Shown one piece after another: positions 52,332 through 61,837 of a DNA stretch of 64,000 nucleotides. The translations under genes were made by a program, and so were the position numbers. The notes beneath the pieces were generated by a model. The model was not told the DNA's origin and ran no database searches. It worked only from the letters and a program-made list of their open reading frames with translations. Origin of the DNA: CAYNJG01 sp964397295 (GTDB lineage: Bacteria; Planctomycetota; Planctomycetia; Pirellulales; Pirellulaceae); assembly GCA_964397295.1 (NCBI GenBank), contig CAYNJG010000005.1:12982-76981 (forward strand). The letters run 5' to 3'. Numbering within the stretch: position 1 is the first letter of the stretch; each line of letters opens with the position of its first letter.

Positions 52332-53228
52332 ATGCGACTCGTTTTGCAAAAAACAGATTTACTTCGAATCATTTCTTTTGCAGTGCTCTACTTTGTGGCT
52401 CAGGGGTTTTGCAGCTCTGCTTACGCTCAAACCAAGCTCGCGAAGAATGAACGTCGTCACGTTACTCGGAAAATCAATACGCTGGACCGCGCAACGGCCG
52501 AAAAGCATCCTCTTTGGCCTGCGCTGAAAATGGCTGTCGAAAGCTATCAGCACATTCGAAAAGACGTGCGTGACTATTCTTGCAATGTGATTCGTCGCGA
52601 ACGAATTCGTGGTGTGTTGCAGTCGCGTGAGTTCATGACTGCCAAAGTGCGTCACCAGCGCAGTCGTGATGGAAAGGTTGCTGTACCGTTCGGCGTTTAT
52701 CTAAAAGTCCTTTCGCCGTCAAAGGTGAAAGGTCGCGAGGTGTTGTTTGTTGATGGTCAGAATGATGGCAAAATGTTGGTGCGAAACGGAGGTAAGCGAT
52801 TTGCTTTCGTCACTACGAGAATATCACCGGAAAGCGAAACAGCGATGGCGTCCAATCGCTATCCCATCACCGACTTCGGATTTGAGAACCTAGTCAAGCG
52901 GTTGATCGTTGTTGTCAAAGAAGACATGTTGACGAGCTCGGATACGGACGTGCAATTCTTCGAAGACGCGAAGATTGATGGTCGAAGTTGCACTGCAGTC
53001 AAGGTAACGCATCCGACGTACGACGAGCGTTTGCGATTCCATACTGCAACCGTATTTGTCGACAATGAACTTCGCGTGCCGATCCACTACGAGGCATACG
53101 ACTGGCCCGCGGAAAAAGGGGCTGAACCCGTGTTGCTAGAGCAGTATACCTATCGTGACATCAAACTAAACGTGGGATTCTCGGACTACGATTTCGACCC
53201 TAATAACTCCGACTACAAAGTTCAGTAG
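52332..53228 (+). CDS. Secreted DUF1571 family protein
   Basis: A 298-residue exported protein (signal LLRIISFAVLYFVAQGFCSSAYAQ) matching DUF1571. Characteristic segments are 'HPLWPALKMAVESYQHIRKDVRDYSCNVIRRERI', 'FGVYLKVLSPSKVKGREVLFVDGQNDGKMLVR', 'YPITDFGFENLVKRLI' and a C-terminal 'EQYTYRDIKLNVGFSDYDFDPNNSDY'. The fold resembles outer-membrane lipoprotein carrier proteins, but its role is not established. A strong AGGAAGAAGG site precedes the ATG. It stands after the glycosyltransferase gene and before the ABC ATPase; the latter is of the LolD type, which makes a lipoprotein-transport link tempting but unproven. Confidence 0.83.
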   Translation: MRLVLQKTDLLRIISFAVLYFVAQGFCSSAYAQTKLAKNERRHVTRKINTLDRATAEKHPLWPALKMAVESYQHIRKDVRDYSCNVIRRERIRGVLQSREFMTAKVRHQRSRDGKVAVPFGVYLKVLSPSKVKGREVLFVDGQNDGKMLVRNGGKRFAFVTTRISPESETAMASNRYPITDFGFENLVKRLIVVVKEDMLTSSDTDVQFFEDAKIDGRSCTAVKVTHPTYDERLRFHTATVFVDNELRVPIHYEAYDWPAEKGAEPVLLEQYTYRDIKLNVGFSDYDFDPNNSDYKVQ

Positions 53229-53244
53229 GCGAAATTGTCCAGCG

Positions 53245-53264
53245 GTTACGTTTGGTTTCGTAAC
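53245..53264 (+). terminator. Stem-loop after the DUF1571 gene
   Basis: GTTACG (53245-53250) and CGTAAC (53259-53264) form a perfect 6-bp stem with an 8-base loop, 16 bases after the DUF1571 stop. No T run follows, so termination is only possible. Confidence 0.35.
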
Positions 53265-53342
53265 GGGCGCTGTGCCAGCGGTTATACTGTGTGCGACGCC
53301 CTTACGTTCTCTCCTCGATGAATATCGAAGCAATCGCCCGCC

Positions 53343-54065
53343 ATGAAGTACGCCGCAAAAATCGAGAACCTCACCAAGGCCTATGAACTCAAGGGCGGAA
53401 CCGTGCATGCTTTGCGTGGGGTTTCGTTTGACGTGCCACGCGGCGACTACGTTGCAATCATGGGGCCATCCGGCTCCGGTAAGAGTACGTTGCTGAACTT
53501 GCTCGGTTGCCTGGATCGTCCGACGACTGGGCGGTTGTTACTGGGTAGCGACAATGTGGGAGAGATGTCGGACGACGAACTCTCTATGATCCGCGCGTCA
53601 CGGATCGGGTTCGTGTTTCAGTCGTACAATCTGATCTCGCAACTAACGGTACTCGAAAACATCGAAGTGCCGTTGCACTATCTCGGGCGTAGCGGTCCCG
53701 AATACAAAGCACGTGTGAAAGAGTTGGCAGAGCTGGTTGGTCTGGGCGATCGACTCGATCATCGACCGGTACAACTCTCTGGTGGTCAGCAGCAACGTGT
53801 GGCGATCGCCCGCAGTATGATCAATGATCCGTATTTCATTCTTGCCGATGAAGCCACGGGTAACTTGGACTCGGTCACGACTGACGAAATTCTCGCGATA
53901 TTTGACAAGCTGAACGAAGAAGGCCGTACGATCATCATGGTCACCCACGAAGACGAAGTGGCTGCTCGAGCACGACGCATCGTGCGACTGCGTGACGGCC
54001 TCGTTCAAGTCGATGAGCGATCGCGTCCGTTGCCAGAGATTTCGGAAGAAAACGTCGCAACCTAG
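53343..54065 (+). CDS. ABC transporter ATP-binding protein (LolD/MacB type)
   Basis: A 240-residue ATPase of the LolD/MacB/FtsE branch. Walker A is 'GPSGSGKST', followed by 'NLLGCLDRPTTGRLLL', the Q-loop 'FVFQSYNLISQLTVLENIEVPL', the ABC signature 'LSGGQQQRVAIARS', Walker B 'YFILADEATGNLDS' and the switch histidine in 'IIMVTHEDEVAARA'. Such subunits power lipoprotein release or efflux together with a MacB/LolCE-type permease. No permease gene is in the window, so it either works with one encoded elsewhere or is an orphan. The ATG at 53343 fits the family start. Confidence 0.92.
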   Translation: MKYAAKIENLTKAYELKGGTVHALRGVSFDVPRGDYVAIMGPSGSGKSTLLNLLGCLDRPTTGRLLLGSDNVGEMSDDELSMIRASRIGFVFQSYNLISQLTVLENIEVPLHYLGRSGPEYKARVKELAELVGLGDRLDHRPVQLSGGQQQRVAIARSMINDPYFILADEATGNLDSVTTDEILAIFDKLNEEGRTIIMVTHEDEVAARARRIVRLRDGLVQVDERSRPLPEISEENVAT

Positions 54066-54146
54066 GGTCTTCGTGCTCCGTGTTGTTGGTGGAAGACGGT
54101 GAGTCCGTATAAACTAGGGTTCCTTCCTAGCCCATGCCCACCAAAA

Positions 54147-56885
54147 ATGTCTCCCCTTACGTTTCGCATTTCGCTGCTGCTGCTAATTGTGGTCGCCCCT
54201 GCGCACGCCAGCGACGACGCAGTTCACTTCTTCGAAAGCAAGGTCCGCCCAATCTTGGCTGACCATTGTGTTTCGTGTCATGGGCCAGATAAACAAGAAA
54301 GCGATTTGCGACTCGATCATCGCGATTTCATTTTGGAAGGTGGCAGTTCGGGTGATCCAGCGGCAGTGGCTGGCGAGCCTACTAAAAGCTTGTTGCTGAG
54401 TTATGCGAAGCACGAAGTCGAAGGCATGGAGATGCCACCTGAGCAAGATCGGCTTTCCGATGAACAGCTCGCTGCACTCGAGCAGTGGATTGCGAGTGGT
54501 CTTTCTTGGACGGTTGGCGAGAAACCTAGCTCGCTCACTATCGACGCTCGGTTGGCAGAGCACCGCGAATCTCATTGGGCCTTTCGTGCACCGAAAGCCG
54601 AAGCTGTTGACGTCGAAGCGATTCCTGCCGCGTGGCAACGCTGGCCGCAAACCGGTCTGGATAATTTCGTGCTGCGAAGGTTGCTAGAAAACAAAATGAC
54701 ACCGGCTCCCAAAGCTGATGCTCGCACGTTGCTGCGGCGCATGAAGTTTGACGTCGTCGGATTGCCGCCTAGCTACTCGGAAACGATTGCGTTCCAAAGC
54801 GAGTCGGGCGACGATCGGGATTCGCGATGGGCCGAGCGACTGTTGTCTTCTCCGCAGTACGGTGAACACTGGGCACGCCACTGGTTGGATGTTGCTCGCT
54901 ATGCCGATACTCGTGGCTATGCGTTTCAGAAAGACCGAAACTATCCATGGGCATACACGTATCGCGACTACGTCGTTCGATCGTTCAACAACGACTTGCC
55001 GTATAACGATTTCATCGTGGAGCAAATGGCAGCGGACTTGCTGCCGCAGCAAGAAGACAATCGCTCGCTCGCGGCGTTGGGTTTTTTAACCGTCGGACGC
55101 AAGTTCAACAATCAACACGATGACATCGACGACAAGATCGATGCGGTCACTCGCGGATTCATGGGACTAACGATAGCGTGTGCTCGGTGTCACGATCACA
55201 AGTACGACGCGATTCCAACGGAAGACTATTATTCCTTGTACGGCGTGTTCGCTAGCGCTCGCGAAGGTGATCTGCCGTTGATTGGCGAACCGGAGGTACT
55301 TCAAGCGGCCAAAGAATACGAAAATCAATTCAACGTCGTCCAAGCGAAGCTGAACGCGTTTGACACACAGCTGCAAACCAAGGTCAAGCAAAGTGCTCAT
55401 CAACGCGTAACGGAATACATTGTTGCGGCCGGCATGGATGAAGAGCACGACGAGCTACGTCCAAAGTTAGTAGATGCATGGAAGCGTTTTCTTAAACAAC
55501 GTGCCAAACCGAATGACCCGACGCTCATGCCTTGGTCGCGGTTGCGTTCGGAAGCAGATTCTACCTTTGCACAAGCGGCCAGGGAGCTCGCGAAAGAAAT
55601 CGAATCTGACAGCGATTACGATTTCTTGAATAAGTTCATGCGTGAAGCGATCGTGGCGAATCCGCCCACGAGCAAACGTAAGCTTGCGGAGATGATCGGG
55701 GAGGTCTTGTCGGGGGCCTATGCAACATGGCAGAAAGCTGGCGGCAGTAAATCGGCTCAAGACAAACAATCGCCAGAAGTTCGCCAGTTACTCTGGTATT
55801 TTTCTGATCCGAACTCGCCAGCGACCATCAGTAAGGACCGAGCCAAAAAGTACGCGACGGATGGAGAGAAACGCGATCGGAAAATGGCTCAGGCAGCCGT
55901 CGATGAAATGCGAAAGAGAACGCCCGCAGCATATCATCGAGCGATGGTCATGCGAGACAACGCTAAACCCGAAACGGCGTACGTTTTTGTGCGAGGCCAG
56001 TCGGGCCGCCGTGGACCGAAAGTAGAGCGGAAACCACCAGCGTTGCTCTCGGATAGCCCAGGCGGATTCGAAAATGGCAGTGGTCGCCTCGAGTTGGCAC
56101 GCGTTGTCGCCAGCGAACGAAACCCGCTGACGGCACGCGTTTTTGTAAACCGAGTTTGGATGCACTATTTCGGTCGACCGATCGTCAGTACCCCAAGCGA
56201 TTTTGGTATTCGAAGTGACGCACCGTTACACCAAGACTTACTCGACTACCTCGCGGCGGAGTTCATGAAAAACGGATGGTCAATGAAGTGGCTGCATCGC
56301 GAGATTCTAGGATCAGCGACTTACCAGCAGGCGAGTGCCGATCGACATGAGTACTACGAACTCGATCCTGAAAACACTTACTTATGGCGAATGAATCGCA
56401 AACGACTAGGATTCGAGGCCACTCGTGATTCGTTGCTAAGCGTTTCAGCTCGGCTTGATCTTACTGTTGGCGGTAAAGCGGAAAAGTTCTTCCGTAGCTT
56501 GGAAGCGGGACGCCGTCGTTCGATCTATGGATATGTTGATCGTCAGGATTTACCGAACTTGCTTCGCGTTTTTGATTTTGCCAGTCCCGACCAAAGTGCC
56601 GCGAAACGCATGAGTACCATGGTGCCACAGCAAGCACTATTTCTGCTGAACTCGCCTTTTGTGTTGAAGCTCGCGGAAGAGTTAGCACAAATGGAAAAGT
56701 GGAAATCATTGCCAACGGACGAGTTTATCACGGCCGCTTATCGCCAGGTGTTGGCGCGAGATCCGGATGCGCGCGAGCAACAAGTCGCTGATCAGCTGTT
56801 GCAGGCCGACAAAGATACCGCGAATACGCGCGGAGAGTTTTTCCATCTTCTAATGCTCACCAATGAGTTTGTGTATGTCGATTGA
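54147..56885 (+). CDS. Planctomycete DUF1549/DUF1553 protein with N-terminal cytochrome c domain
   Basis: A 912-residue exported protein (signal FRISLLLLIVVAPAHA). The N-terminal planctomycete cytochrome C domain has one haem site 'CVSCHG' with 'ESDLRLDHRDFILEGGSSG' and the distal 'MEMPPEQDRLSDEQLAALEQWI'. DUF1549 follows ('LDNFVLRRLLENKMTPAPKADARTLLRR', 'HWARHWLDVARYADTRGYAFQKDRNYPWAYTYRDYVV', 'CARCHDHKYD'), and then DUF1553 ('RVFVNRVWMHYFGRPIVSTPSDFG', 'RDPDAREQQVADQLL'). These proteins nearly always sit beside a DUF1501 gene, as here; the stop overlaps the next gene's start. They are thought to act in planctomycete periplasmic redox or polysaccharide processes, but no activity is established. 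Confidence 0.9.
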   Translation: MSPLTFRISLLLLIVVAPAHASDDAVHFFESKVRPILADHCVSCHGPDKQESDLRLDHRDFILEGGSSGDPAAVAGEPTKSLLLSYAKHEVEGMEMPPEQDRLSDEQLAALEQWIASGLSWTVGEKPSSLTIDARLAEHRESHWAFRAPKAEAVDVEAIPAAWQRWPQTGLDNFVLRRLLENKMTPAPKADARTLLRRMKFDVVGLPPSYSETIAFQSESGDDRDSRWAERLLSSPQYGEHWARHWLDVARYADTRGYAFQKDRNYPWAYTYRDYVVRSFNNDLPYNDFIVEQMAADLLPQQEDNRSLAALGFLTVGRKFNNQHDDIDDKIDAVTRGFMGLTIACARCHDHKYDAIPTEDYYSLYGVFASAREGDLPLIGEPEVLQAAKEYENQFNVVQAKLNAFDTQLQTKVKQSAHQRVTEYIVAAGMDEEHDELRPKLVDAWKRFLKQRAKPNDPTLMPWSRLRSEADSTFAQAARELAKEIESDSDYDFLNKFMREAIVANPPTSKRKLAEMIGEVLSGAYATWQKAGGSKSAQDKQSPEVRQLLWYFSDPNSPATISKDRAKKYATDGEKRDRKMAQAAVDEMRKRTPAAYHRAMVMRDNAKPETAYVFVRGQSGRRGPKVERKPPALLSDSPGGFENGSGRLELARVVASERNPLTARVFVNRVWMHYFGRPIVSTPSDFGIRSDAPLHQDLLDYLAAEFMKNGWSMKWLHREILGSATYQQASADRHEYYELDPENTYLWRMNRKRLGFEATRDSLLSVSARLDLTVGGKAEKFFRSLEAGRRRSIYGYVDRQDLPNLLRVFDFASPDQSAAKRMSTMVPQQALFLLNSPFVLKLAEELAQMEKWKSLPTDEFITAAYRQVLARDPDAREQQVADQLLQADKDTANTRGEFFHLLMLTNEFVYVD

Positions 56886-58293
56886 AGAACATCTAGCGGA
56901 ACGTATGCTTTCACGCCGTCGTATGCTCAAGCAATGTGGTACAGGCCTCGGTGCGGTTGGGCTGGCGGCCATGCTCCGTGAGGAAGCATCTGCTAGTTCG
57001 CTGTCTGGCAAAGCGGTTCACTTCCCAGCGAAAGCAAAGCGAGTCATTCATTTATTCATGAATGGCGGTCCCTCGCACGTGGACACGTTCGACTACAAAC
57101 CGGCGCTTGAAAAGTGGGCCGGTAAAAAACTACCGAATCCGAACCTGCGAACAGAACGCCCCACTGGCGCGGCGTTTCCTTCGCCGTTCAAATTTCGGCG
57201 ATATGGCGAATCGGGAATTGCTGTCAGCGACCTATTCAAGCACACGGCTCAACACGTGGACGACATGGCGATCATCAATTCGATGCACGCCGATGTACCT
57301 AATCACGAGCCGTCGTTGATGCTGATGAATTGTGGAGCAACACGCCAAGTCCGACCGAGCATGGGGTCGTGGATTACTTATGGGTTGGGCACGGAAAATC
57401 AGAACTTGCCAGGCTTTATCGCATTGTGTCCCAACGGCTATCCGATTAAACAAACGCAGAACTGGCAAGCTGGATTTCTGCCGGGTATCTATCAAGGCAC
57501 TCGCATCGACACCAAGCATCGTGATGTATCGAGGTTGGTCGAGAACATTCGCAGCAAAATGTCGGATCGGCAACAGCGTCGTCAATTGGACGCTCTGCAA
57601 AAGTTAAACGAAATCCACCGGCAATCGCGTCGTGAAGACCCTGCGTTGGAAACGAGAATCGAATCGTTCGAGTTAGCTTATCGGATGCAGCATGAGGCTA
57701 CTGACGCTTTCGATATTTCGCGGGAACCGCAACACATTCGAGAGATGTATGGCGATCACTTGCAAGGTCGCCAGATCTTGATCGCGAGGCGACTCGTGGA
57801 ACGTGGTGTTCGATTCGTTCAGATTTGGCACGACCAGGGACAGCCCTGGGATCATCACGATGACATCGAAGTTCGCCACAAGCAGCTCGCCGACCAATGC
57901 GACAAACCGATCGCGGCCCTGTTGAGTGATCTTAAGCAACGCGGTCTGCTTGATGAGACGCTTGTGATTTGGGGTGGCGAGTTTGGTCGTACTCCAGTCG
58001 TCGAATTGCCGAAAGCTGGATCGAATCTGGGCCGTGTGAATGGCCGCGACCACAACCATTGGGGTTTCACGACGTGGATGGCAGGCGGAGGAGTGAAGGG
58101 TGGTACCGTTCACGGTGCAACGGACGAATTCGGTTTCCGCGCTGAACGGAATCCGACGCACGTCTTTGATTTGCATGCGACGATTCTTCATCTGATGGGG
58201 ATCGATCACGAACGACTGACTTATCGATATGCCGGAAGAGATTTTCGTTTGACGGATGTTCATGGACAAGTAATTCGAGGTATCATTGCGTAG
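56875..58293 (+). CDS. DUF1501 family Tat-exported protein
   Basis: A 472-residue protein with a twin-arginine signal ('LSRRRMLKQCGTGLGAVGLAAML') and the DUF1501 fold, related to alkaline phosphatase/sulfatase enzymes: 'RVIHLFMNGGPSHVDTFDYKP', 'MHADVPNHEPSLMLMNCG', 'RFVQIWHDQGQPWDHHDDIEV', 'LDETLVIWGGEFGRTPVVE' and 'GRDHNHWGFTTWMAGGGVKGGTVHGATDEFG'. Metal-binding aspartates and histidines are in place. The gene overlaps the DUF1549/DUF1553 stop, the usual pairing, which implies a shared function. The ATG at 56875 has GAG seven bases upstream; an ATG at 56863 is the alternative. Confidence 0.92.
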   Translation: MSIEEHLAERMLSRRRMLKQCGTGLGAVGLAAMLREEASASSLSGKAVHFPAKAKRVIHLFMNGGPSHVDTFDYKPALEKWAGKKLPNPNLRTERPTGAAFPSPFKFRRYGESGIAVSDLFKHTAQHVDDMAIINSMHADVPNHEPSLMLMNCGATRQVRPSMGSWITYGLGTENQNLPGFIALCPNGYPIKQTQNWQAGFLPGIYQGTRIDTKHRDVSRLVENIRSKMSDRQQRRQLDALQKLNEIHRQSRREDPALETRIESFELAYRMQHEATDAFDISREPQHIREMYGDHLQGRQILIARRLVERGVRFVQIWHDQGQPWDHHDDIEVRHKQLADQCDKPIAALLSDLKQRGLLDETLVIWGGEFGRTPVVELPKAGSNLGRVNGRDHNHWGFTTWMAGGGVKGGTVHGATDEFGFRAERNPTHVFDLHATILHLMGIDHERLTYRYAGRDFRLTDVHGQVIRGIIA

Positions 58294-58339
58294 ACGCTCG
58301 CATAGAATGCGCTCTTAACCTCGTCTTGATCGGAATTGC

Positions 58340-59233
58340 TTGGACGGATTGCCCACTCATCTCTTGTTGCCGTTGCTGGCAAGTATCCTCTTCGTGTGCG
58401 GATTACTGTTTGTGAAACGCGCTACTTCACGCGGTGTCAGTCCGTGGACGGTTACCTTTTTGGCAAATCAATGGGCTGCGTTGTTGTTTTCAACGCTTTG
58501 GTTGCTTGGTGGTGAATCCATACCGCTGGCGAAACTCTGGCAGCCAATCTTTATCGCCGCATTATTCTTGTCGGGACAGGTGTTTATGTTCTTGGCGATC
58601 CAGCGAGGCGATGTTTCGGTTGCTACGCCTATATTTGGCATTAAGGTGGTGGTAGTTGCCGGCTTATTGACAATTCTGTTTCGAGAGGCGTTGCCTCATT
58701 CAGTGTGGATAGCTGCCGCTTTGGCAACTTGTGGCATTGGACTAGCACAATGGATTCCTCGATCGCTAACCGGCGATACGTCACGACGTAGCGTTTGGAT
58801 GACTGTTGTGTTCGCCCTATCGGCTGCGGGCTCTTTTGCCGTGTTCGATGTTTCGGTGCAACATTTTTCTCCAGCATGGGGAGCGGGGCGTATGCTGCCA
58901 ACTGTGTTTTGGTTTGTCTCCCTGCTTTCGCTGAGTTTGCTTCCTTTCATTGAAACGTCCGCGCTGCGTAACCCACAGACGCGTGTGGTGTTGCTTGTTG
59001 GCACGTTTCTGATTGCCATGCAAGCGCTTTGCCTCGTTTCCACGTTGGCTCATTTTGGTGATGCAGCTCGTGTGAATGTTGTATACGCGCTGCGAGCGGT
59101 GTGGGGCGTTGTGTTGGCTTGGTTTGTTGCTGTGAAATGGGGTGGGAGTGAAGCCGAATTGCCACGGTCCGTAATGCTGTTGCGGTTAGTGGGAGCAGGC
59201 TTGTTGACTGTTGCCGTCGTGTTGGTGGTTTGA
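58340..59233 (+). CDS. EamA/DMT-family transporter
   Basis: A 297-residue protein with about ten hydrophobic helices in two EamA-like halves. Segments include 'LLPLLASILFVCGLLFVKRATSRG', 'PIFIAALFLSGQVFMFLAIQRGDVSVATPIFGIKVVVVAG', 'VVFALSAAGSFAVFDVSVQHFS' and the C-terminal 'ARVNVVYALRAVWGVVLAWFVAVKWGG' before a final hydrophobic run. Such proteins export or import small metabolites; the substrate is unknown. It begins with TTG at 58340, since the family start lies there and no ATG is placed correctly. It may be transcribed alone; the DUF1501 gene ends 46 bases upstream. Confidence 0.8.
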   Translation: MDGLPTHLLLPLLASILFVCGLLFVKRATSRGVSPWTVTFLANQWAALLFSTLWLLGGESIPLAKLWQPIFIAALFLSGQVFMFLAIQRGDVSVATPIFGIKVVVVAGLLTILFREALPHSVWIAAALATCGIGLAQWIPRSLTGDTSRRSVWMTVVFALSAAGSFAVFDVSVQHFSPAWGAGRMLPTVFWFVSLLSLSLLPFIETSALRNPQTRVVLLVGTFLIAMQALCLVSTLAHFGDAARVNVVYALRAVWGVVLAWFVAVKWGGSEAELPRSVMLLRLVGAGLLTVAVVLVV

Positions 59234-59374
59234 CGCTAGTTATGTATGTCTCAGCGCGCAAGAGTGAATGGGGACTGAAATTTTGGTCGCATTCTTTCTA
59301 GTCACAACCTAAAATGCGCGTGGTCCGGTCACCTATCGAGAAAGCGGACACGAGCACTTGTGGTAAATAAAATT

Positions 59375-60874
59375 ATGCTGAAACGTTTCTCCATTGGGAA
59401 ACTTCTCTCTTTCCTTGCGATTGCGTTCCTCTTCGTGGACAACGCTCACGCTTTCATTTTTGGCAACCCCAACACCATTCCATGGCGAAGGTCAGCATCT
59501 GGAGTTCGGGACGGCAACGGCTCGCCAGGCACACTAACGTGGAGCATCGTTCCTGACGGAACGTCCGTGGATGATGGTTTTCAGGACTTAGGCGGTAGCG
59601 ACCTGATTGAATTCCTCAACGAGAATTTTGACGGGGATCCGAACGAAGCCGATCACACACAACAACCTTGGTTTTCTATATTCGAAGAATCTGTTGGCCG
59701 ATGGGACGAACTCAGCGGGCTTTCGCTTGTTTACGAACCGAACGACGATGGAGGGAATGACCGAACGCGCCGTGGAATTCTCGGTACGCGTGGTGATATT
59801 CGAATCTCAGGGGCATCGATCGATGGTGCCAATGGAGTCCTCGCTTTCAATTTCTTTCCCGATTCCGGCGGCGATATGACAATCGATACTGACGATATTG
59901 GGTTTGCGACGTCTACTCGAAATGACTTTCGATTCTTTCGTAACACAATTATGCACGAGCTGGGACACGGGTTTGGGTTGGGGCATGTCGTTTCGGACAC
60001 CGATCGTTTACTGCTAGAGCCGTTCACCGACAACGCGATTGATGGTCCGCAACTCGATGAGATTCGAGCCATCCAGTTTTTCTGGGGTGATGCGTTCGAA
60101 GAAACTAACGACGGACTAGGGAATCAGACGTTTGACTTGGCCACGCCGCTTGGAAGCCTTGGGGCAAATTTGCCTCCGCTAGTGGTGGGAGCGGACGCAG
60201 ATGGCAGTTCGCAACGCGTTCGGGCCGATGAAACAGATTTTGTCAGTATCAGCAACGAGGAAGACATTGATTTCTTTTCGTTCAATATCACAACGAATGC
60301 CTCGCTGACCGCCGAGTTAACGCCGCATGGTGGCGAATTTGACCAATCAGGTGAAGGCGGCACTCCGACTTTTTTCGACGCAAACGCACGTAGTGATCTT
60401 GCTCTGACAATCTTCGATACTGACGGCACCACGATTCTAGATTTTGCGGACGACACTGCTGCAGGCGAATCAGAGTTGCTTGAGGGAATCGAGCTGGTGC
60501 CGGGCGAATATTTCGCCAGCATTTCCGGTGCAGAGAATACCGTGCAGCTGTATTCGTTGGATCTCAGTATCGTTCCGCTGCTCACCGAGAACCTGCGGCC
60601 AGGCGACTACAATCTCGACGGTATCGTAGACGCTGCAGACTTTACGGTGTGGCGTGACTTGCTCGATGTACCCATCGCAGATGCCCTTGCCGCCGACGGA
60701 AATTTGGATGGCGATGTTGATGAGGAAGATTACCAGATCTGGCTCGACAATTTTGGAAATGTGTATCCCAACGATGGCAATGTCGCGGCGGTTCCAGAAC
60801 CCAACGCAAACGCGATGTTTTTGGCGGCTGTCATTCTGTTTTCTCGCTGGCGTCGGCGAAGACGTTGTCCATGA
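59375..60874 (+). CDS. Secreted matrixin-type metalloprotease with dockerin-like repeats and PEP-CTERM anchor
   Basis: A 499-residue exported protein (signal SIGKLLSFLAIAFLFVDNAHA). The metzincin zinc site is 'MHELGHGFGLGH' near residue 193, with 'GSPGTLTWSIVPDGTSVDDG' and 'WDELSGLSLVYEPNDDGG' typical of matrixin propeptide-free bacterial enzymes. Residues about 250-405 resemble a pre-peptidase or calcium-rich beta domain. Two dockerin-like loops follow ('DYNLDGIVDAADFTVWRDLL', 'NLDGDVDEEDYQIWLDNFG') and the tail 'VPEPNANAMFLAAVILFSRWRRRRRC' is a PEP-CTERM sorting signal. The ATG at 59375 is preferred to GTG 59360. It shares anchor and repeat design with the serine protease at 4035-5414. Confidence 0.83.
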   Translation: MLKRFSIGKLLSFLAIAFLFVDNAHAFIFGNPNTIPWRRSASGVRDGNGSPGTLTWSIVPDGTSVDDGFQDLGGSDLIEFLNENFDGDPNEADHTQQPWFSIFEESVGRWDELSGLSLVYEPNDDGGNDRTRRGILGTRGDIRISGASIDGANGVLAFNFFPDSGGDMTIDTDDIGFATSTRNDFRFFRNTIMHELGHGFGLGHVVSDTDRLLLEPFTDNAIDGPQLDEIRAIQFFWGDAFEETNDGLGNQTFDLATPLGSLGANLPPLVVGADADGSSQRVRADETDFVSISNEEDIDFFSFNITTNASLTAELTPHGGEFDQSGEGGTPTFFDANARSDLALTIFDTDGTTILDFADDTAAGESELLEGIELVPGEYFASISGAENTVQLYSLDLSIVPLLTENLRPGDYNLDGIVDAADFTVWRDLLDVPIADALAADGNLDGDVDEEDYQIWLDNFGNVYPNDGNVAAVPEPNANAMFLAAVILFSRWRRRRRCP

Positions 60875-60888
60875 TATGATGGACGGCT

Positions 60889-61776
60889 ATGGCGGAGTCG
60901 TATCCTAATCCTGAAGTCGCTTGGCATGCCGAATACAATGCAGCCAACGTCGACTATGATGAGATCGCAATACGAGTACCCAATTTCACGGGTAACGCCA
61001 CTTCGTTGTCGGGAGGGTTAGCGAACGACACGTTTCGTCTCGGCGAAGAACAAGTACTGAGGATTTACCGCCGAGATCCCCTGTCGCTCGTAAGAGAGCG
61101 TGAGTTGCTTTCTCGAAGCTGGAGCAGTTTTCGAGTGCCTCGTGTGCTCGATCACGGATCAGACTTCCTGCTGCTCGAATATGTGCCGCATGCTCCACTA
61201 GAAAACACAGCAGAGCAGGGTGACGCTGTGGGCCGTGCGCTTGGCGAGATACACCAAACGACGTTCGATGGCTGTGGATTGTTCGGCGATGCTATTGAGC
61301 TGCAACAACGGTGGGATGATTTCGTCGATCAGATCGGAGAAGTTATCGCGAGTCATGTTGAGAGCTTCTCGGCACACACAGAACTGTTTCGTGATGCGGC
61401 GGATTTCGTGATGGAACGGAAGTCCATGCTGGACGAGCGTTCCGAAAACGGCGTACTACTGCATGGTGATTTTAAGCCGTCCAATTTGCATTGGGCATCT
61501 GACGGTCGATTACTAGTCTTGGATTGGGAGTTTACCTATGCCGGTCTACGATTCATGGATATCGGGCAACTTGTTCGTTTCGGATGTCCGGAGCCATTTC
61601 GCGAGTCGTTCGTGGATGCGTATACAGCGTCGGGGAGTGATTTGCCGACAGATTGGGAAGCACGCAGTCGTGTTTTTGATTTGGTGAATCTAGTCGGACT
61701 TCTGAGGAACTCGAAGCGGCAATCACGTTGTGCCCAAGATTGTCGTCAACGCATTGAAGATACCTTGCGCGCGTAA
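60889..61776 (+). CDS. Aminoglycoside phosphotransferase-family kinase
   Basis: A 295-residue protein with the APH/choline-kinase fold. It shows a glycine-rich loop 'LSGGLANDTFRLGEEQVLRIYRR', the hinge 'FLLLEYVPHAPLE', the Brenner motif 'LHGDFKPSNLHWA' (catalytic aspartate and asparagine) and 'LLVLDWEFTYAGLRFMDIGQLV' (metal-binding aspartate). The substrate is probably a small alcohol or amino sugar, and no antibiotic-resistance context exists. It starts 14 bases after the matrixin stop on the same strand, and ends just before the terminator that serves the convergent desaturase gene. Confidence 0.8.
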   Translation: MAESYPNPEVAWHAEYNAANVDYDEIAIRVPNFTGNATSLSGGLANDTFRLGEEQVLRIYRRDPLSLVRERELLSRSWSSFRVPRVLDHGSDFLLLEYVPHAPLENTAEQGDAVGRALGEIHQTTFDGCGLFGDAIELQQRWDDFVDQIGEVIASHVESFSAHTELFRDAADFVMERKSMLDERSENGVLLHGDFKPSNLHWASDGRLLVLDWEFTYAGLRFMDIGQLVRFGCPEPFRESFVDAYTASGSDLPTDWEARSRVFDLVNLVGLLRNSKRQSRCAQDCRQRIEDTLRA

Positions 61777-61779
61777 AAA

Positions 61780-61801
61780 AAGCCGGTCAAACGACCGGCT
61801 T
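61780..61801 (-). terminator. Intrinsic terminator of the desaturase gene
   Basis: A perfect 9-bp stem AAGCCGGTC/GACCGGCTT with an AAAC loop lies 36 bases past the desaturase stop. On the desaturase strand it is followed by a run of seven U, so it is a classic rho-independent terminator for that gene, and it may also stop the converging kinase transcript. Confidence 0.9.
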
Positions 61802-61837
61802 CGCTGTGCTGCATTTTAGGTCAAAGCAAGAGCAAGA

